Shown in pieces: positions 36,801 through 49,647 of a DNA stretch of 64,000 nt. The notes under the pieces are model-generated. The model had not been told where the DNA came from. It did not search any database and saw only the letters and a program-made list of their open reading frames with translations. The position numbers and the translations under genes were made by a program. The DNA comes from Mytilus trossulus. Taxonomy: Eukaryota; Mollusca; Bivalvia; Mytilida; Mytilidae. The DNA lies in contig NC_086375.1 in NCBI RefSeq assembly GCF_036588685.1, positions 48,368,955 to 48,432,954 on the forward strand, written 5' to 3'. Each line of letters opens with the position of its first letter. The first letter of the stretch is position 1.

Positions 36801-39235
36801 AAAATATGTATTTAACCTTCTGAATTTTCTCTAAAAGATTTTGAGTAAATTAGCTACACATGAAACTAATTTTTATCATTCTGTCCCATCTTATATTTCT
36901 GAGTGGAGATATATAGCTAGCAAGGCTTCTCTAAAAATCTTTTCCTATTTTTATACGACCGCAAAAATTGAAATATAGTTGGTCGTATATATTGGTATCA
37001 CGTTGGCGTCATTGTCCGAAGACTTTTGGTTTTTGCACAAAAACTTTAGTATAAGTAAATAAAAATCTATGAAATTTAAACACAAGGTTTATAACTATAA
37101 AAGGAAGGTTGGGATTGATTTTGGAAGTTTTGGTCTCAAGAGTTTAGGAATGAGGGACCAAAAAGAGCCCAAATAAGCATTTTCTTGGTTTTCGCACTAA
37201 AACTTCAGTTTAAGTAAATAGAAATCCATGAAATTTGGACACAAGGTTTATGACCACAAAAGGAAAGTAGGGATGGATTTTGGGAGTTTTGGTCTCAACA
37301 GTTTATGAATTAGGAGGTAAAAAAAGGGCCCAAATAAGCATTAATATTAGTCTTGGTTTTTGCACAATAACTTTAGTATAGGTAAATAGAAATCAATGAA
37401 ATTTAATCACAAGGTTTATGGAAGCTTGGGATTGATTTTAGGAGTTTTGGTCCCAACAGTTTTGAAATAAATGGTCCAAAATTAAACTTTGTTTTATTTC
37501 ATCAAAAATTGAATTCTTGCTGAATCTGAACATGTACTTAGATTTTAGATTATTGGCCCAGTTTTCAAGTTGGTCCAAAATTAAACTTTGTTTGATTTCA
37601 ACAAAATTTGAATCCTTAGGGTTCTTTGATATGCTAAATCTAAACATGTACTTTGAATTTTTATTATGGGCCCAGTTTTCAAGTTGGTCCAAATCATGGT
37701 CAAAAATTAAACTTTGTTTGATATCAACAAAAATTGAATCTTGGGGTTCTTTGATATATGCTTAATCTAACCATGTATTTAGATTTTTGATGTTTGGGCC
37801 CAGTTATCAAATTGATCCACATTGAGATCTAAAGGGTCCAAAATTGAACTTTATTTGATTTCAACAAAAATTCTTGAGGTTCTTTGATATGCTGAATCTA
37901 ACCAGATATTTAGATTTTGGATATTGGACCATAATAGGTAATGTCCAATTCAAAATTTAAAGTTTTTAAGTTTAAGTTCTTAGACCACATTCATTATGTG
38001 TCAGAAACCTGTACTGTGTCAACTATTTAATCACAATCCAAATTCAGAGCTTGAATGTTGTGTCCATACTTGCCCCAATGTTTAGGGTTCAAACTCTGCG
38101 GTCGTATACAACTGCAAATATATCTTGGGGTTCGTATAATGCTATGGTGTTGTCTGCATTGTCATCCGAAGACACGTTTGGTTTATGGACAATAACTTTA
38201 GTTTATTTAAAGTGAATGGATCTTTATGAGATTATTCTGTGCGTCAAATATTCAATAACAATCCAAATACAGAACTGTATCAAGTGCGAATATTGTCTTC
38301 ATTTTTGCCCCAACTGTTCAGGGTTGAACCTCTTCAGTTGTATCCAGCTGTGCTTGGCAAAGCAATTTATTACTTATTACATTTATCTTTCCATCTTTTG
38401 TCAGCCATATTTTTTACTTGTAAGAGTCCATACAATACCGGTATCTAGATGTATCTTCTGGGTGGATAAATGTTTGTGCTGTTTAATTTTAGTATCGTTT
38501 TTTTATTTGGGTATAATACTCAACAATTATGTAAGTCTTTAAAAGAGGGACGAAAAATACAAGAGGGACAGTCAAACTCATAAGTAGAAAATAAACTGAC
38601 AACGCCATGGCTAAAAATGAAAAAGACAAACAATAGTACACATGACACAATATAGAAAACTTAAGAATAAGCAACACGAACCCCACCAAAAACTAGGGGT
38701 GATCTCAGGTGCTCCGTAAATCTTCAGGAAGCAGGTGTCCAACAGACATTAGAATATTGGTTTCCCAAGTGTTTTGAAGCCATCACGAAGGAACCAAATC
38801 AAGTAAATAAAGAAATTGTGATCTATACACTTACTCACAAGTAATTAATATTAATTCATTTTTTATATATTCATATAATACATTTACTGACGCTCATTCA
38901 TTCATTCCTAGTCTTAAAGGAGTTAACTTGAGAGTGAACTCAATTTAAGTGTACATATGCTTTTCAATGTAGTCTTTTTCCTTGTACAATACAAATCCTT
39001 CCGCAAGGGGTGAAAAATAATGCCAAATTACAGAACCCTCAAAAAGGTTTGAAACTTAGAACAGAAACAAGTTGCAATGGACAAATGCATGCACAAGCTA
39101 ATCCCTAGAGGCCTTTCACAAATTAATTTGCAGGACCCAATTAATCAAACCATGCATCAAACAGACAAACCAGACGTGACTCTGTAATCAATATGCACCA
39201 ATTTGCATCCCTTTTTTAAATTTTCTTCAGGAGAA
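33900..39235. other. Spacer between copies B and C
   Basis: No gene is seen. It holds a cluster of 'tcgccc(t/c)ac' repeats (34080-34235), an (AT)n run at 34500-34523, direct repeats of 'aagtttcaagttgattg' (about 35325, 35485 and 36055) followed by 'ggacggacgaac' runs, three copies of 'aaactgaaaatattatttcg' (36170-36250), and the inverted element at 36949-38110. Confidence 0.5.
36949..38110 (-). mobile_element. Dispersed element, copy 3 (inverted, diverged, shorter)
   Basis: Minus-strand relative of the 1.95-kb elements. It has TTATACGACCGCA at its left end and TGCGGTCGTATA at its right, with the same internal 'aagttggtccaaa' and 'gggccc' repeats. It is about 1.16 kb and clearly older than copies 1 and 2. 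Confidence 0.55.
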
Positions 39236-39253
39236 TAAAACTTTTGAATGACA

Positions 39254-39259
39254 TTTATT
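39254..39259 (-). terminator. Copy C poly(A) signal AATAAA
   Basis: AATAAATGTCATTCA on the minus strand, about 335 bp past the stop codon, at the place matching the copy B signal. Confidence 0.6.
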
Positions 39260-39590
39260 TACACATGATCAATATACAGACAATACAATATTACAAAATA
39301 ACAAAATATACAAGATATTTACAATGACTTTTACTTACATCATAGCCTTAAAAAAATAAATATTAAAGTAAAAAGAATGGTTTAAGACATATCATGCTGC
39401 AGAGCTGTATGAACGTTTATCGATATACATTTATATTACATCATGTAAAACAGCATTCATCTAGCAAATGCTGTTTAATGCCATGAGTAAACCCCTAAGT
39501 ACTAAATAAATCACATATGTTCATATCATCAAATGTCAATTTATGAGATGATGATGAAAATATCAATAGATGATCACAAAATTCCTAATT

Positions 39591-42500
39591 TCAATCCTGA
39601 TCTCCACGGTCTTCTGGTGATTTTGATCTAGACTTTGAAACCTCTTTACGGTCGACACTTGGACTCCTTGATTTACTCCTACTTCTACTACGACTTCTGC
39701 TTCTTGAACTTTTACTCCTGCTGCGACTTCTGCTTGCACTCCTGGACCTTCTTCCTCTTGACCTGGATCTGCTTCTACTTGGAGATCTGGACCTAAAATA
39801 AAATGTGGTTAACTCTTTACTCACAAGCAACATATTGTATTTGTGAGAATACATCAACGTCATAATAATTAACTAGTGAATCAGTACACGTTGGGTATGA
39901 TTGTCTTCAATTATTTCAGACCCGAAAGGTAGTCATCATTTTCACTTGTTTGAGTATCAAATGCATAAAATATTTTATGGCAATAATATATCTTGAGTGA
40001 CAGTGAAACATTGTAAGGATAACCAGAATCACCAAAAATGATGAACAGTTTAATGAACGTATCATCTACCAACACCAAACTACTTTTAATAACAGATGTA
40101 CAAGATACACATACTGTTGATTCATTTATTTTCATGGGTATCAATTTTTGTGGATTGCATAAAACTTGCATATTCATGAATATTTGATTTCATGGTTTTG
40201 ACAATCTCTGTATACATAGCCTATAAAAATATGTTTTCATTGAATATTTAATTTCATGGTTCACTTGTACCCACGAAAATTGGTATCCAACGCATAGTAA
40301 TTAATCCACAGTAGTCTTGATAGCCCAACTTGGTGTGTCTGAAATGTGGATTGAGATAACAAGGTGGTTTATTTTTTTATTACAGAAATAGTACCTATGC
40401 AAAAGTAGCTGTGTAGATGATGCACTTGTGTTTGCTATGTTTTATGTTTTACCAATGTAATGTAAAGCTTGGGTGAAGCATTTGAGACTATATATAATGT
40501 GCTCATGTATTCAAAATAAGACACATCAAAACTGTTCCAATAATCTAAATTCAAGTAATTTTGCAATTTAAGTTGTACAAACCTCCTCCTGCTGCTTCTA
40601 CTACTACTTTTTGGTCGGTCTTCTACCAACTTGATTTTTCTACCATTGATTTCTGTATTATCTAATTTATCCAAAGCTGCCTTCATGTCTGAGTATGAGG
40701 AAAATTCAACAACTCTACAAATGAATTGCACATCTATTATAATTTATACAGTTCCTTAGATCCCCTTTCAAATGTCATAATATCACATAAATTATTGTTG
40801 GACATAGATAATTAGGAAGATGTGGTGTGAGTGCCAACAAGACAACTCTCCATCCAAATAACAATCTATAAAGGTAAATCATGTATGCATTCCTCAAATA
40901 GCACAGTTTTGGGGAAAACAAGTTTTTTGTACTAAATCTTCTAAATTCTAATACAAAAGAAAATATCAACATCTTTGTTTTATTTATTTCAATTTACATG
41001 CATGACATCTTTAATGTAAGTAATAGATATTAATGCACTAATTACCACCAACTTAAAGGTGGGTAGGTTTTCCCTCCACAAAAATGTGATGTTCATTTAT
41101 GTCATTTTAATGACAAGACTGATGTTTTTGGTTACCAAAAAACACACAATAGCTATTTAACATGTTGGTTCAGCAATAAAATATATATCCTTAATAAATC
41201 ATACTGTTCAAAGGCAGAGGTTGATTTAGGGGGGTCCAGGGGCCCCCCTTTTTTGGGAAAAAAATTGGTTGCTTGTATAGGGAATCACTGAAGCATGACT
41301 GAAGTGGGCCCCTCTTAGGCAGTCAGTAGACCCCCAGTTACAAAAAAAGTCTGGATCCGCGACTGAAAGGGATACTGATAATGTGTTTCAGTTTGGTTGA
41401 TTAAGAAACTACATATTCTAAATATCATAAAATAACTTATCGAGTGTTACGTGGGGAAAATGCAAATTAATAAACCACAAATAAGGTCACCTTGACAAAC
41501 AAAATTTTCTTCATACCAAGTAAAAAATTTTGCAAGGTAATAAGTTTATCAACAGTATGCAATTATTACAATTGTAATGACTTACCCTTCATTTTTGTGC
41601 TGCTTGTGGGCATCAGCATATGTGACTTCTCCAGCCTGTCTCATGTAGTCTTTCAAATCCTTTAAGTAAATAGTAAAACAATGTTAGATATGTATCAGTA
41701 AGACCAATTGGTGGCCTTTGGCTGTTGTCTGCTCTTTGGTCAGGTTGTTGTCTCTTTGACACATTCCCCATTTTCCTTCTCAATTTTATTTACAAAATTT
41801 TATATTTGCCATTTCTGCATTACTTTGCATTATAACTACCTACCTTAATTCATACCTTTGCTATCACTGTAAACAGAACCTTGCTAACATCCTGATTGCA
41901 TATTGGGGACTGGGAACAACTATATCACTTGAAATTTGAGTGTTATATTAAAATCTCTCATGAATGGCCAAATTAAGGTTTCGATTCAGATACTTGTGGT
42001 TGTAAGGCACATTAAAGTGTTAAATGCAGACAAGTTTGATGGATGATATGAAAATGTTTAGATTCACTATGTAACAATAATAATTACAATTGTCACTTAG
42101 GTTTTAAAAAAATAATTTATGGGAAATAATCTTTTTTCAACTGCATTTCACACATCTTTTAAATAGGTAGTTTACAAATCACAAATTGTCTAGTTTTGAT
42201 AAAAACATCAATGACATTGTAAATATTTGCCATTTTCTATAAAGGAAACAAAAATCTATTGATCAATAACATTGATTAACAACTGTACACTAAAAAGCCT
42301 TACAATCACATGCTTTTGAATTAATTTTTTTTTTATGTTTAGAACATCTTTAGCCATGATCTTCTACTCATTACTGGTATTATAAACACTCTTTAAAAAA
42401 TCCAATAGTTTTCATTTTTTTATTATTCCATTGTTCTCTCTATACATGTGCATTAAAAAGATGTGTATAATTTTATAACAGAATTACCTCCACTGAATAG

Positions 42501-45500
42501 AAACTGACATCGCCTGAGAGCTTAATGAACCCTTGTTAGAGAGAGCAACAGGACTTCTAGTGTACTTCTGTTTATTTCATCGTTACATAGCAGCAGTTAT
42601 CTGCCCTTTTCTGAACATAGGAAGATAGCAAGATCTAACCAATCCTGATGTATGGATAGCTTTAGCCAACTGGCATTCGTCACAATTTTTGTTTTCCAAA
42701 GATTGACCATGCTAGTCATGTAAAGCAAGACTTTCTCATCAGTGTAGGACCCTCTTTGTCTTCTGAAGGATGAACATCAAGCTAGCTAGACCCCCTCGTC
42801 TCACAGTCAACACATCATAAGCAAGAACAAGAGTAAGACACATTGAAGTAGCCATTCCTTGTGGCACTTTTGGGGAGGAAGCTGTGATTAGACCCTTCGT
42901 CCTTCATCATGCTCCTGTCGCCTCACCTTTGAGGGCGCTTATGAGAGAAGACAATACTATTTAGGTATGAAACATTAATATGTAAAATGTCACAATCTAT
43001 ATATTCCTTTTAAATATTGTAAATATAAGCTCTATTTACACTTGAACCATTGACATCTGAGTTACTAAGAAAATTAAATGACAGAACACCATGTGCCCAA
43101 AATTGATGTAATGAAGGTCAAAACACTGATAAAATACTTTGCCCATTAAAAACAACAGCTATTTTTGGTATTATTTAGTCTGAATACTTTTTGTGTTTCT
43201 TATATGTACATAAATTAAAAGGAATATACAGCAAGTGAAAAGGTGTTCAATTTTGTGTTTGAGCATTAAATGATCTATTAGTTTGTCTTGGTTCATTAAA
43301 TATGAAGAGGAAACAAGTGATTTTTTTAGTGACGACTCAGTCTTCAAAATTTTTTAGAGTCTAAACTCTATTGAGAGTTAATAAAACCAGAGCATAGATG
43401 ACATAAAATTAAAATTAGGAAACTCCTATCAATTATTTGTTAACAGATATAACATTCATACCTGCCAGCTTACTCTTGACGAAAGGTTTTCTACAATTAA
43501 TCTGTTCTCGGTTCTTGTAGGTGGTCCATACCTGTAAAAGAATAATAAATATACTGCTATGCTAAAAACATCAATTCTTAACATGCAGTTATACATAAAA
43601 AAAAATCATGATATTTATGTACCTCTTTTCTTACCATATTTTTGTTGTTTAATCTTAATGGTCATGTTGCTACTTCAACTAATGAATCTTAATTTTCAAA
43701 CACCAACACCGGAAAAAACATCATTTTAAAACACTAACATGGGAACATATTAAACATCCATTTTTAAACACCAACATGGGAACATATTAAATATCATTTT
43801 TAAACACAAACATGGGAACATATTAAACATCATTTTTAAACACCAACATGGGAACATATTAAACATCATTTTTAAACACCAACATGGGAACATATTAAAA
43901 CACAAACATGGAAACATATTAAAAACACCAACATGGAAACACATAAACATCCATTTTTAAACACCATCATGGGAACATATTAAATATCATTTTTAAACAC
44001 CAACATGGGAACATATTAAACATCATTTTTAAAGACCAACATGGGAACATATTAAAAACACCAACATGGGAACATATTAAAAACACCAACATGGAAACAT
44101 ATTAAACATCCATTTTTAAACACCAACATGGGAACATATTGAATATCATTTTTAAACACCAACATGGAAACATATTAAAAACATCAACATGGGAACATAT
44201 TAAACATCATTTTTAAACACCAACAAGGGAACATATTAAAAACACCAACATGGGAACATATTAAAAACACCAAATTGGGAACATATTAAACATCCATTTT
44301 TAAACACCAACATGGGAACATATTAAATATCATTTTTAAACACCAACATGAGAACATATTAAACATCATTTTTAAACACCAACAAGGGAACATATAAAAA
44401 CACCAACATGGAAACATATTAAAAACACCAACTTGGGAACATATTAAATATCATTTTGCATCTTCAACATCACCATTAGTCTGAATCCTAAATTGAGGAC
44501 AAATTTATTATTAGCATGATGTTCATCACTTTTTTCACATCATACTTCTGAGAAGATATCCATTAATCGGTTCTTCCTTGAAGAAACTGGTCAACCCTGA
44601 CGGATGGCAAGATTAACAAAAAAAAACCAATCAAAAACCAAGTACCGAGCGGTGCCAACTTGATCAACAGCAGAAATACAAGAAATCAAGACAAACAGAA
44701 GGACCAACAATAATTATATATAAGGAATCTCCACTTGGAGCCAATAATGTTCTACATAAAATATATGATACTATACCTGTCACCACCACTGTTCTGTCCA
44801 AAGCCGCCGCCCCTTCTGTAACTATAATTCAAAAGAAGACATTGTCAGATAATACCATATTATTCACCAATACTTGAGATCAAAAGAATTTTTTTTACTT
44901 GCTATATCTTCCAACATTTGTATTTAACACTACATTTTATAAGTTTCTTTTATATATAATATATAAAACAATGATTATCATTTAAAATCTTGCCTAGGAG
45001 ATAGATTTATATAAAAATGTTCAAACTTGTTTCAGAATCACATATTTGAACTTCATGTAACATTTATTCTTGTATTTTTTCATAAATAAATTCTGTTTAA
45101 TCTATAACATTGCAGTATCTTAACATTTTTTTCCTTTGAGACTTTATTTAGCTGTAAAACTATATTTTTCTCCAAAAATGTTTCTGTTGACTATCAAAGT
45201 AAAACTATATTTTTCTCCAAAAATGTTTCTGTTGACTTTCAAAGTAAAACTATATTTTTCTCCAAAAATGTTTCTGTTGACTTTCAAAGTAAAACTATAT
45301 TTTTCTCCAAAAATGTTTCTGTTGACTTTCAAAGTAAAACTATATTTTTCTCCAAAAATGTTTCTGTTGACTTTCAAAGTAAAACTATATTTTTCTCCAA
45401 AAATGTTTCTGTTGACTTTCAAAGTAAAACTATATTTTTCTCCAAAAATGTTTCTGTTGACTTTCAAAGTAAAACTATATTTTTCTCCAAAAATGTTTCT

Positions 45501-47786
45501 GTTGACTTTCAAAGTAAAACTATATTTTTCTCCAAAAATGTTTCTGTTGACTTTCAAAGAAAAACAATATTTTTCTCAAAAAATGTTTCTGTTGACTTTC
45601 AAAGTAAAACTATATTTTTCTCCCAAAATGTTTCTGTTGACTTTCAAAGTAAAACTATATTTTTCTCCAAAAATGTTTCTGTTGACTTTCAAAGTAAAAC
45701 TATATTTTTCTCCAAAAATGTTTCTGTTTCAAAGTAAAACTGTATTTTTCTCCAAAAATGTTTCTGTTTCAAATATGATACTCAATCTTTTAGTAAAAGT
45801 GAAAAATATAAAAATTCAAGTCACATGTTAAGAAATCTTTAGTATTTCAATTGGTTAGAATATAATTTAATTGGCATTGCTCACTACAATTCAAAATATA
45901 ATTGCTTTGTCAGGAAGATTGTGATCAATTTATGTACATTCTACATATACATATTACATGAGTTCAACTTAATTGAGAAGATATTGATTATTTTAAGATT
46001 GCGTTATGTCCAGTAGCAGTTATTTTATACATGTGTAGGAACATTTATATACATGTACATACACAACCTAAACCACGGATGTTAGAAAATCAACCTTTAT
46101 CATGTTATAAACAGAGAACTCAATGAAAACTTCAGTGAAATCACATGTAGCATTCTGTGAAAAATTTCTGTAAAAAAATGATCACTTCAACATTGTAACT
46201 GACTACAAAAGAATGTTTCCTAAGATAGCCTGATCCAAATGATCTCATAAGGTTATATGTTCACTTATTTGGTGGTATAAAAGGTTCTTTCTGAATGTTA
46301 CACTTAAACCCAAATTTTATTCTTTTCCTCTAAAATAACAATCCATTGCCTTGAACTAGTTCTTCAATGAAATACTTTGCCAACCATTTAACTTCCTATA
46401 GGAATCGAAATAAAGACAAAGCATTGGTTGATGAAGTTTGTCTAACCATTACATACAACAGATTTCTGATTGTCATGCAGAACTGAAGTTTGTCTTACTT
46501 ATCTCTTCCTCCTCGTTGTCTACGTGGTGGAGGATAGTCTCTATAACCTCCTCTATCTCTACCCCCATCACGTCTATCATCACCTCGAGGAGCTCCACGA
46601 GCATGCTCAACGGTACATCTGAAACAATACAAATCTAAAATATATTTTGTCCTTACTTTGTCTGCCCTGAAGGTCGCCTTGAATTCCCAGAGTTCCCATA
46701 ATCCCTTTCACGTGAATAGTTACTGTTCCTATTTCGAGGGGTGCCACGAGCATGTTCTAAACTTATTCTGTAAAAGTGAAACAATACATATTCATATATA
46801 ATCTTCTTAACAAAACATTCAATTCTGCTGAAAAATGCTCCTTTACTTTAATCTCTTTTATTTAAAAGTACATTATTGTGATTTCATCTAATGATTAATC
46901 ACTTCAATAAGTTTTGCATAAGAGATTTCTGATAATACAATATACTGTATAAACTTAATACTTTTAAAACTACCAATAGTACTTATTGAAAGTTACAGAC
47001 TGTCTTTTCTGTAGAAAAAAAAGCGTTATAAGCCCTTCTATAAATTGAACATCTTTATACCTTTCTCCACACAAATCTTTCCCATTTAGTTCATATACAG
47101 CATCATCTGCATCCCTGTGGTCTTCAAATTCCTGGAAACAATATATCTCAAAAATTAAATTACATGTAGCCTTTAGTAGGTTTTCATAAATTCTGACTGC
47201 ATGTGCTATCCTTGAAAACTTTGCCATATAAGATGAGATAACTTTTTTGTTTGTAGCCAGAAAAAAAATATTTTCAGAAAGCACATTTTTATTAAAAAAA
47301 ACAACATTGATGTTAATTTCAACCTTCAATGTTCCATATCAGAAATTTATCAAAACACAAGAGCTTATTTCAGTAGATATAAACAAGACACTAAAGTTTC
47401 ATGAAAACTACTTAAAGTGTTTTTGAATTGTTGTCAGAAAACTTGAAATCTACATTCTTTATTGATAAAATCCCTTAATTGGAAACCTATCTAAAGTTTG
47501 ACAAAAATTAGTGAAAGTGTTTTCGGGTACTGTACAATGAGTTGACTACAGAAAACGCTGCAATGGTATACCATTATACCTCCTGTCCATAGAGACAGGC
47601 ATTCAAAAATTAATATTATAAGCGTAAAAATGTATGTAGATGTTATTCTTGAATATAACTTACAACAAAACCATAACCATTTTTCAACATAACATCTCTA
47701 ACTTTTCCGAAGCCTTTAAAAAATCTTTCAACATCTTTTTCTCGTGCATGATATGACAGTCTTCCTATATATACTCTTGTTCCCAT
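39591..47786 (-). CDS. SRSF4/5/6-like: SR splicing factor, SRSF4/5/6 (SRp55/B52) type, tandem copy C
   Basis: Coding exons in transcript order: e2 47664-47786 (exon starts 47798), e3 47061-47131, e4 46499-46618 or the alternative e4' 46657-46767, e5a 44777-44821, e6 43462-43531, e7 41586-41659, e8 40583-40714, e9 39591-39792. With exon 4 this joins to 837 nt, 278 residues; with 4' to 275. RRM1 is the most divergent of the three ([26 protein letters not shown]), and exon 3 reads [20 protein letters not shown]2 with SWQDLKD and the RS tail ending EDRGDQD are conserved. Exon 5b is absent. Exon 5a and about 20 bp of intron on each side are identical to copy A. A LINE sits in intron 1 and a 45-bp minisatellite in intron 4. 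Confidence 0.92.
40107..40315. repeat. Inverted-repeat MITE in the exon 8-9 intron of copy C
   Basis: 'tactgttgattcatttatt' at the left and 'agtaattaatccacagta' at the right are inverted copies, with inner inverted words 'catgggtatcaattttt'/'aaaattggtatcc'. No coding potential. Confidence 0.5.
42488..42914 (-). other. Copy C candidate poison cassette exon
   Basis: Third copy of the conserved block in the exon 6-7 intron, with donor GTGGAG, GTAATT below 42488 and acceptor GGCGACAG before 42914. The frame after exon 6 reads EHDEGRRV then TAA. The first stop differs from copy A (TGA became CGA) but an in-frame stop remains three codons later, as expected if early termination is what is kept. 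Confidence 0.62.
43670..44460. repeat. Expanded minisatellite, unit 'caccaacatgggaacatatt'
   Basis: Some 20 units of 24-38 bp built from 'caccaacatgggaacatatt' plus optional 'aaacatcatttttaaa'. It occupies the exon 5a-6 intron of copy C where A and B have exon 5b and shorter versions of the same repeat. The open frames in it are a by-product of repetition. Confidence 0.8.
45154..45772. repeat. 45-bp minisatellite, 14 units
   Basis: Units start every 45 bp from 45154 ('gtaaaactatatttttctcc'); the last is shortened to about 39 bp. Units are nearly identical; one at 45559 has several changes. Because 45 is divisible by 3, stop-free frames stay open on both strands (231 codons plus, 137 codons minus), but these are not supported as genes. 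It lies in the exon 4-5a intron of copy C. Confidence 0.85.
46657..46767 (-). CDS. Copy C alternative exon 4' (duplicate of exon 4)
   Basis: The exon is 111 nt, with acceptor TTTTACAG and donor GTAAGG. It enters in the same phase as exon 4 (one base completing Arg) and leaves in the same phase (AA). The peptide begins [14 protein letters not shown], matching [14 protein letters not shown] of exon 4, the last beta strand of RRM1. It then diverges to a Ser/Asn-rich linker ([20 protein letters not shown]). Using it in place of exon 4 would keep RRM1 but change the linker. Using both would be in frame but would duplicate the EHARG strand, so mutually exclusive use is expected. Copies A and B have only relics. 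Confidence 0.75.
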
Positions 47787-49647
47787 TTCGAACTGTGCCT
47801 GAAAAAAAACAAGATACAAATGTATTTTTTACAAGATATTTGTAATCCACATTTTTCAATTGTTTTATAGTACATATTCATGACACATGCAGAAACTTGA
47901 TGATCAACCCTGAACTATTTTACAGACATATAAAAACTTTCAAATTAATAACTTTTTAATTTTCACAGACATGAACAATATTTATCTTGAATATATTTAA
48001 ATTCAGACATGCTTTAAAACTTTCCTAGATGCCTCAATTTTGTCTGTACTCAGATCAGATTTTGTGGTGTAAGCAGACATATTTGAGGTTTGACAACACA
48101 GCATAAAGCTCTACAAAGCTCATGTTTGTAATGTTCATGTACTCAGGACTTAATTAAAAATTTTCTATTCTATTCCTTTTGATGAATGTCAAACTTGGTT
48201 TGTAGATTTATCATCTTCTCTTCAGTAAAGAATCTTTTGATTTTATTTTTTTTTAAATTGGGTAACAGACATCTACATGAACACTGGAACTGTGTCCAAT
48301 TTCATCATAATTAGAACCCATGAGCACATAACATCAGGGCCTAATACATGTAACAGGATTTTTGAGAGGGAGAAACACTTCTCCTTCCATGAGAGAGTAG
48401 GGAAAGAGGTCAATTTCATGGAAAAGTCTGCATCTTTTCAATTTTTGTCAAAGCAACCCTTTAAATTATGAAACACTTGAAAATATATTATAGGACAATA
48501 TTGAAGTGAGAAACAGTCACAACTTTAACAACGAAACAACTAAAATCCCTCACAACAGAACCAAACTCGGAAACATCACAGCGTTTCCGTTTCTTTTTTA
48601 ACAGATTTTGAAGAAATCATACTGACTTCCTCCCCTTTCACAGGTAATGCCTACCTCAGGAGCCTGTTATTCAGTGGTAGTTGTTTAGATGTTACATTTT
48701 TTTATTTAAATAAGGCTGTTTATTACCTCTTTTAATTGTTTTACATTATCATTTAGGACCTTTAATAGCTGACTATGGGGTTTTGGGCTTTGCTCATTGT
48801 TGAAGGTCGAACAGTGAGCAGTAGTTGTTAATTTCTGTGTCATTTTGGTTTCTTGTGGACGGTTGTCTCATTGGCAATCATACCAAAGCTTCTTTTTTAT
48901 ATCATTACATTAAAATATTATTGGGACGAAGTCCCCACTAACAGTAGAAAATCAAGAAAAAAAAGTTTCGGGAAATTTTCATTGGACTAATGAACTCCAA
49001 ATTGTTAGATTTTTTTAAAGTCATGTTTTAAATTCCTGCATCTGCGCAGAAATCTACAATGTACTTCCTTTTTCCGGTCTTGTTTGTATGAAACTTTTAG
49101 TAAAATATATATTTATCAGTTTAGTATAAAAAAAAAGGAAGGAACGCAATACCAATTTCATTTTAAATTATTCCTTGGTATGAAAAAACTACCTGATGGT
49201 AGCGTTTTTTTGTTTACATTGCTAACGGCATAACTTAAATAACGTCACAACCAAAATCAGAAACATTACGGCATGTCTGTTTCTTTTTTTAACAAATATC
49301 TAAGTTACAAAAAAATAATTCATACAGACTTCGTCCCAATTTACAGGTAATGCCTGCCTCATATTAACAAAATTATAAACATTTTAACTTAAATACAAAA
49401 AAGAACATGTGGTATGATTGCCAATGAGACAACTATCCACAAAAGACCAAAATGACACAGACATTAACAAATATAGGAATATAGGTCAAGGACCACCTTC
49501 AACCATGAGGTAAGCCGATACCGCATCGTCAGCTATAAAAGGCCCAGATAAGACAATGTAAAACAATTCTTCTTCTTCTTCTTTAGGTTTCTAGCGATCC
49601 TTCAATTATTGAACAATTTTTAAAAATGAGAACACTAACGGCCTTAT

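Noticed and set aside
38216..38542. 108-residue plus-strand ORF
   Set aside because: It lies at the edge of the inverted dispersed element and reads Cys/Ile/Leu-rich AT-biased sequence with no homologous copy conserved.
39793..39863. N-terminal extension of the RS-exon frame in copy C
   Set aside because: Sequence before 39792 is intron; the AG acceptor and phase fit with exon 8 are clear.
43670..44460. CRISPR-like array
   Set aside because: The 'spacers' are themselves repeats of variable length and the genome is animal; it is a minisatellite.
45136..45831. 231-residue repeat protein (and a 137-residue frame on the other strand)
   Set aside because: Both frames are produced by a 45-bp minisatellite in an intron; no start context, splice link or non-repeat domain supports them.
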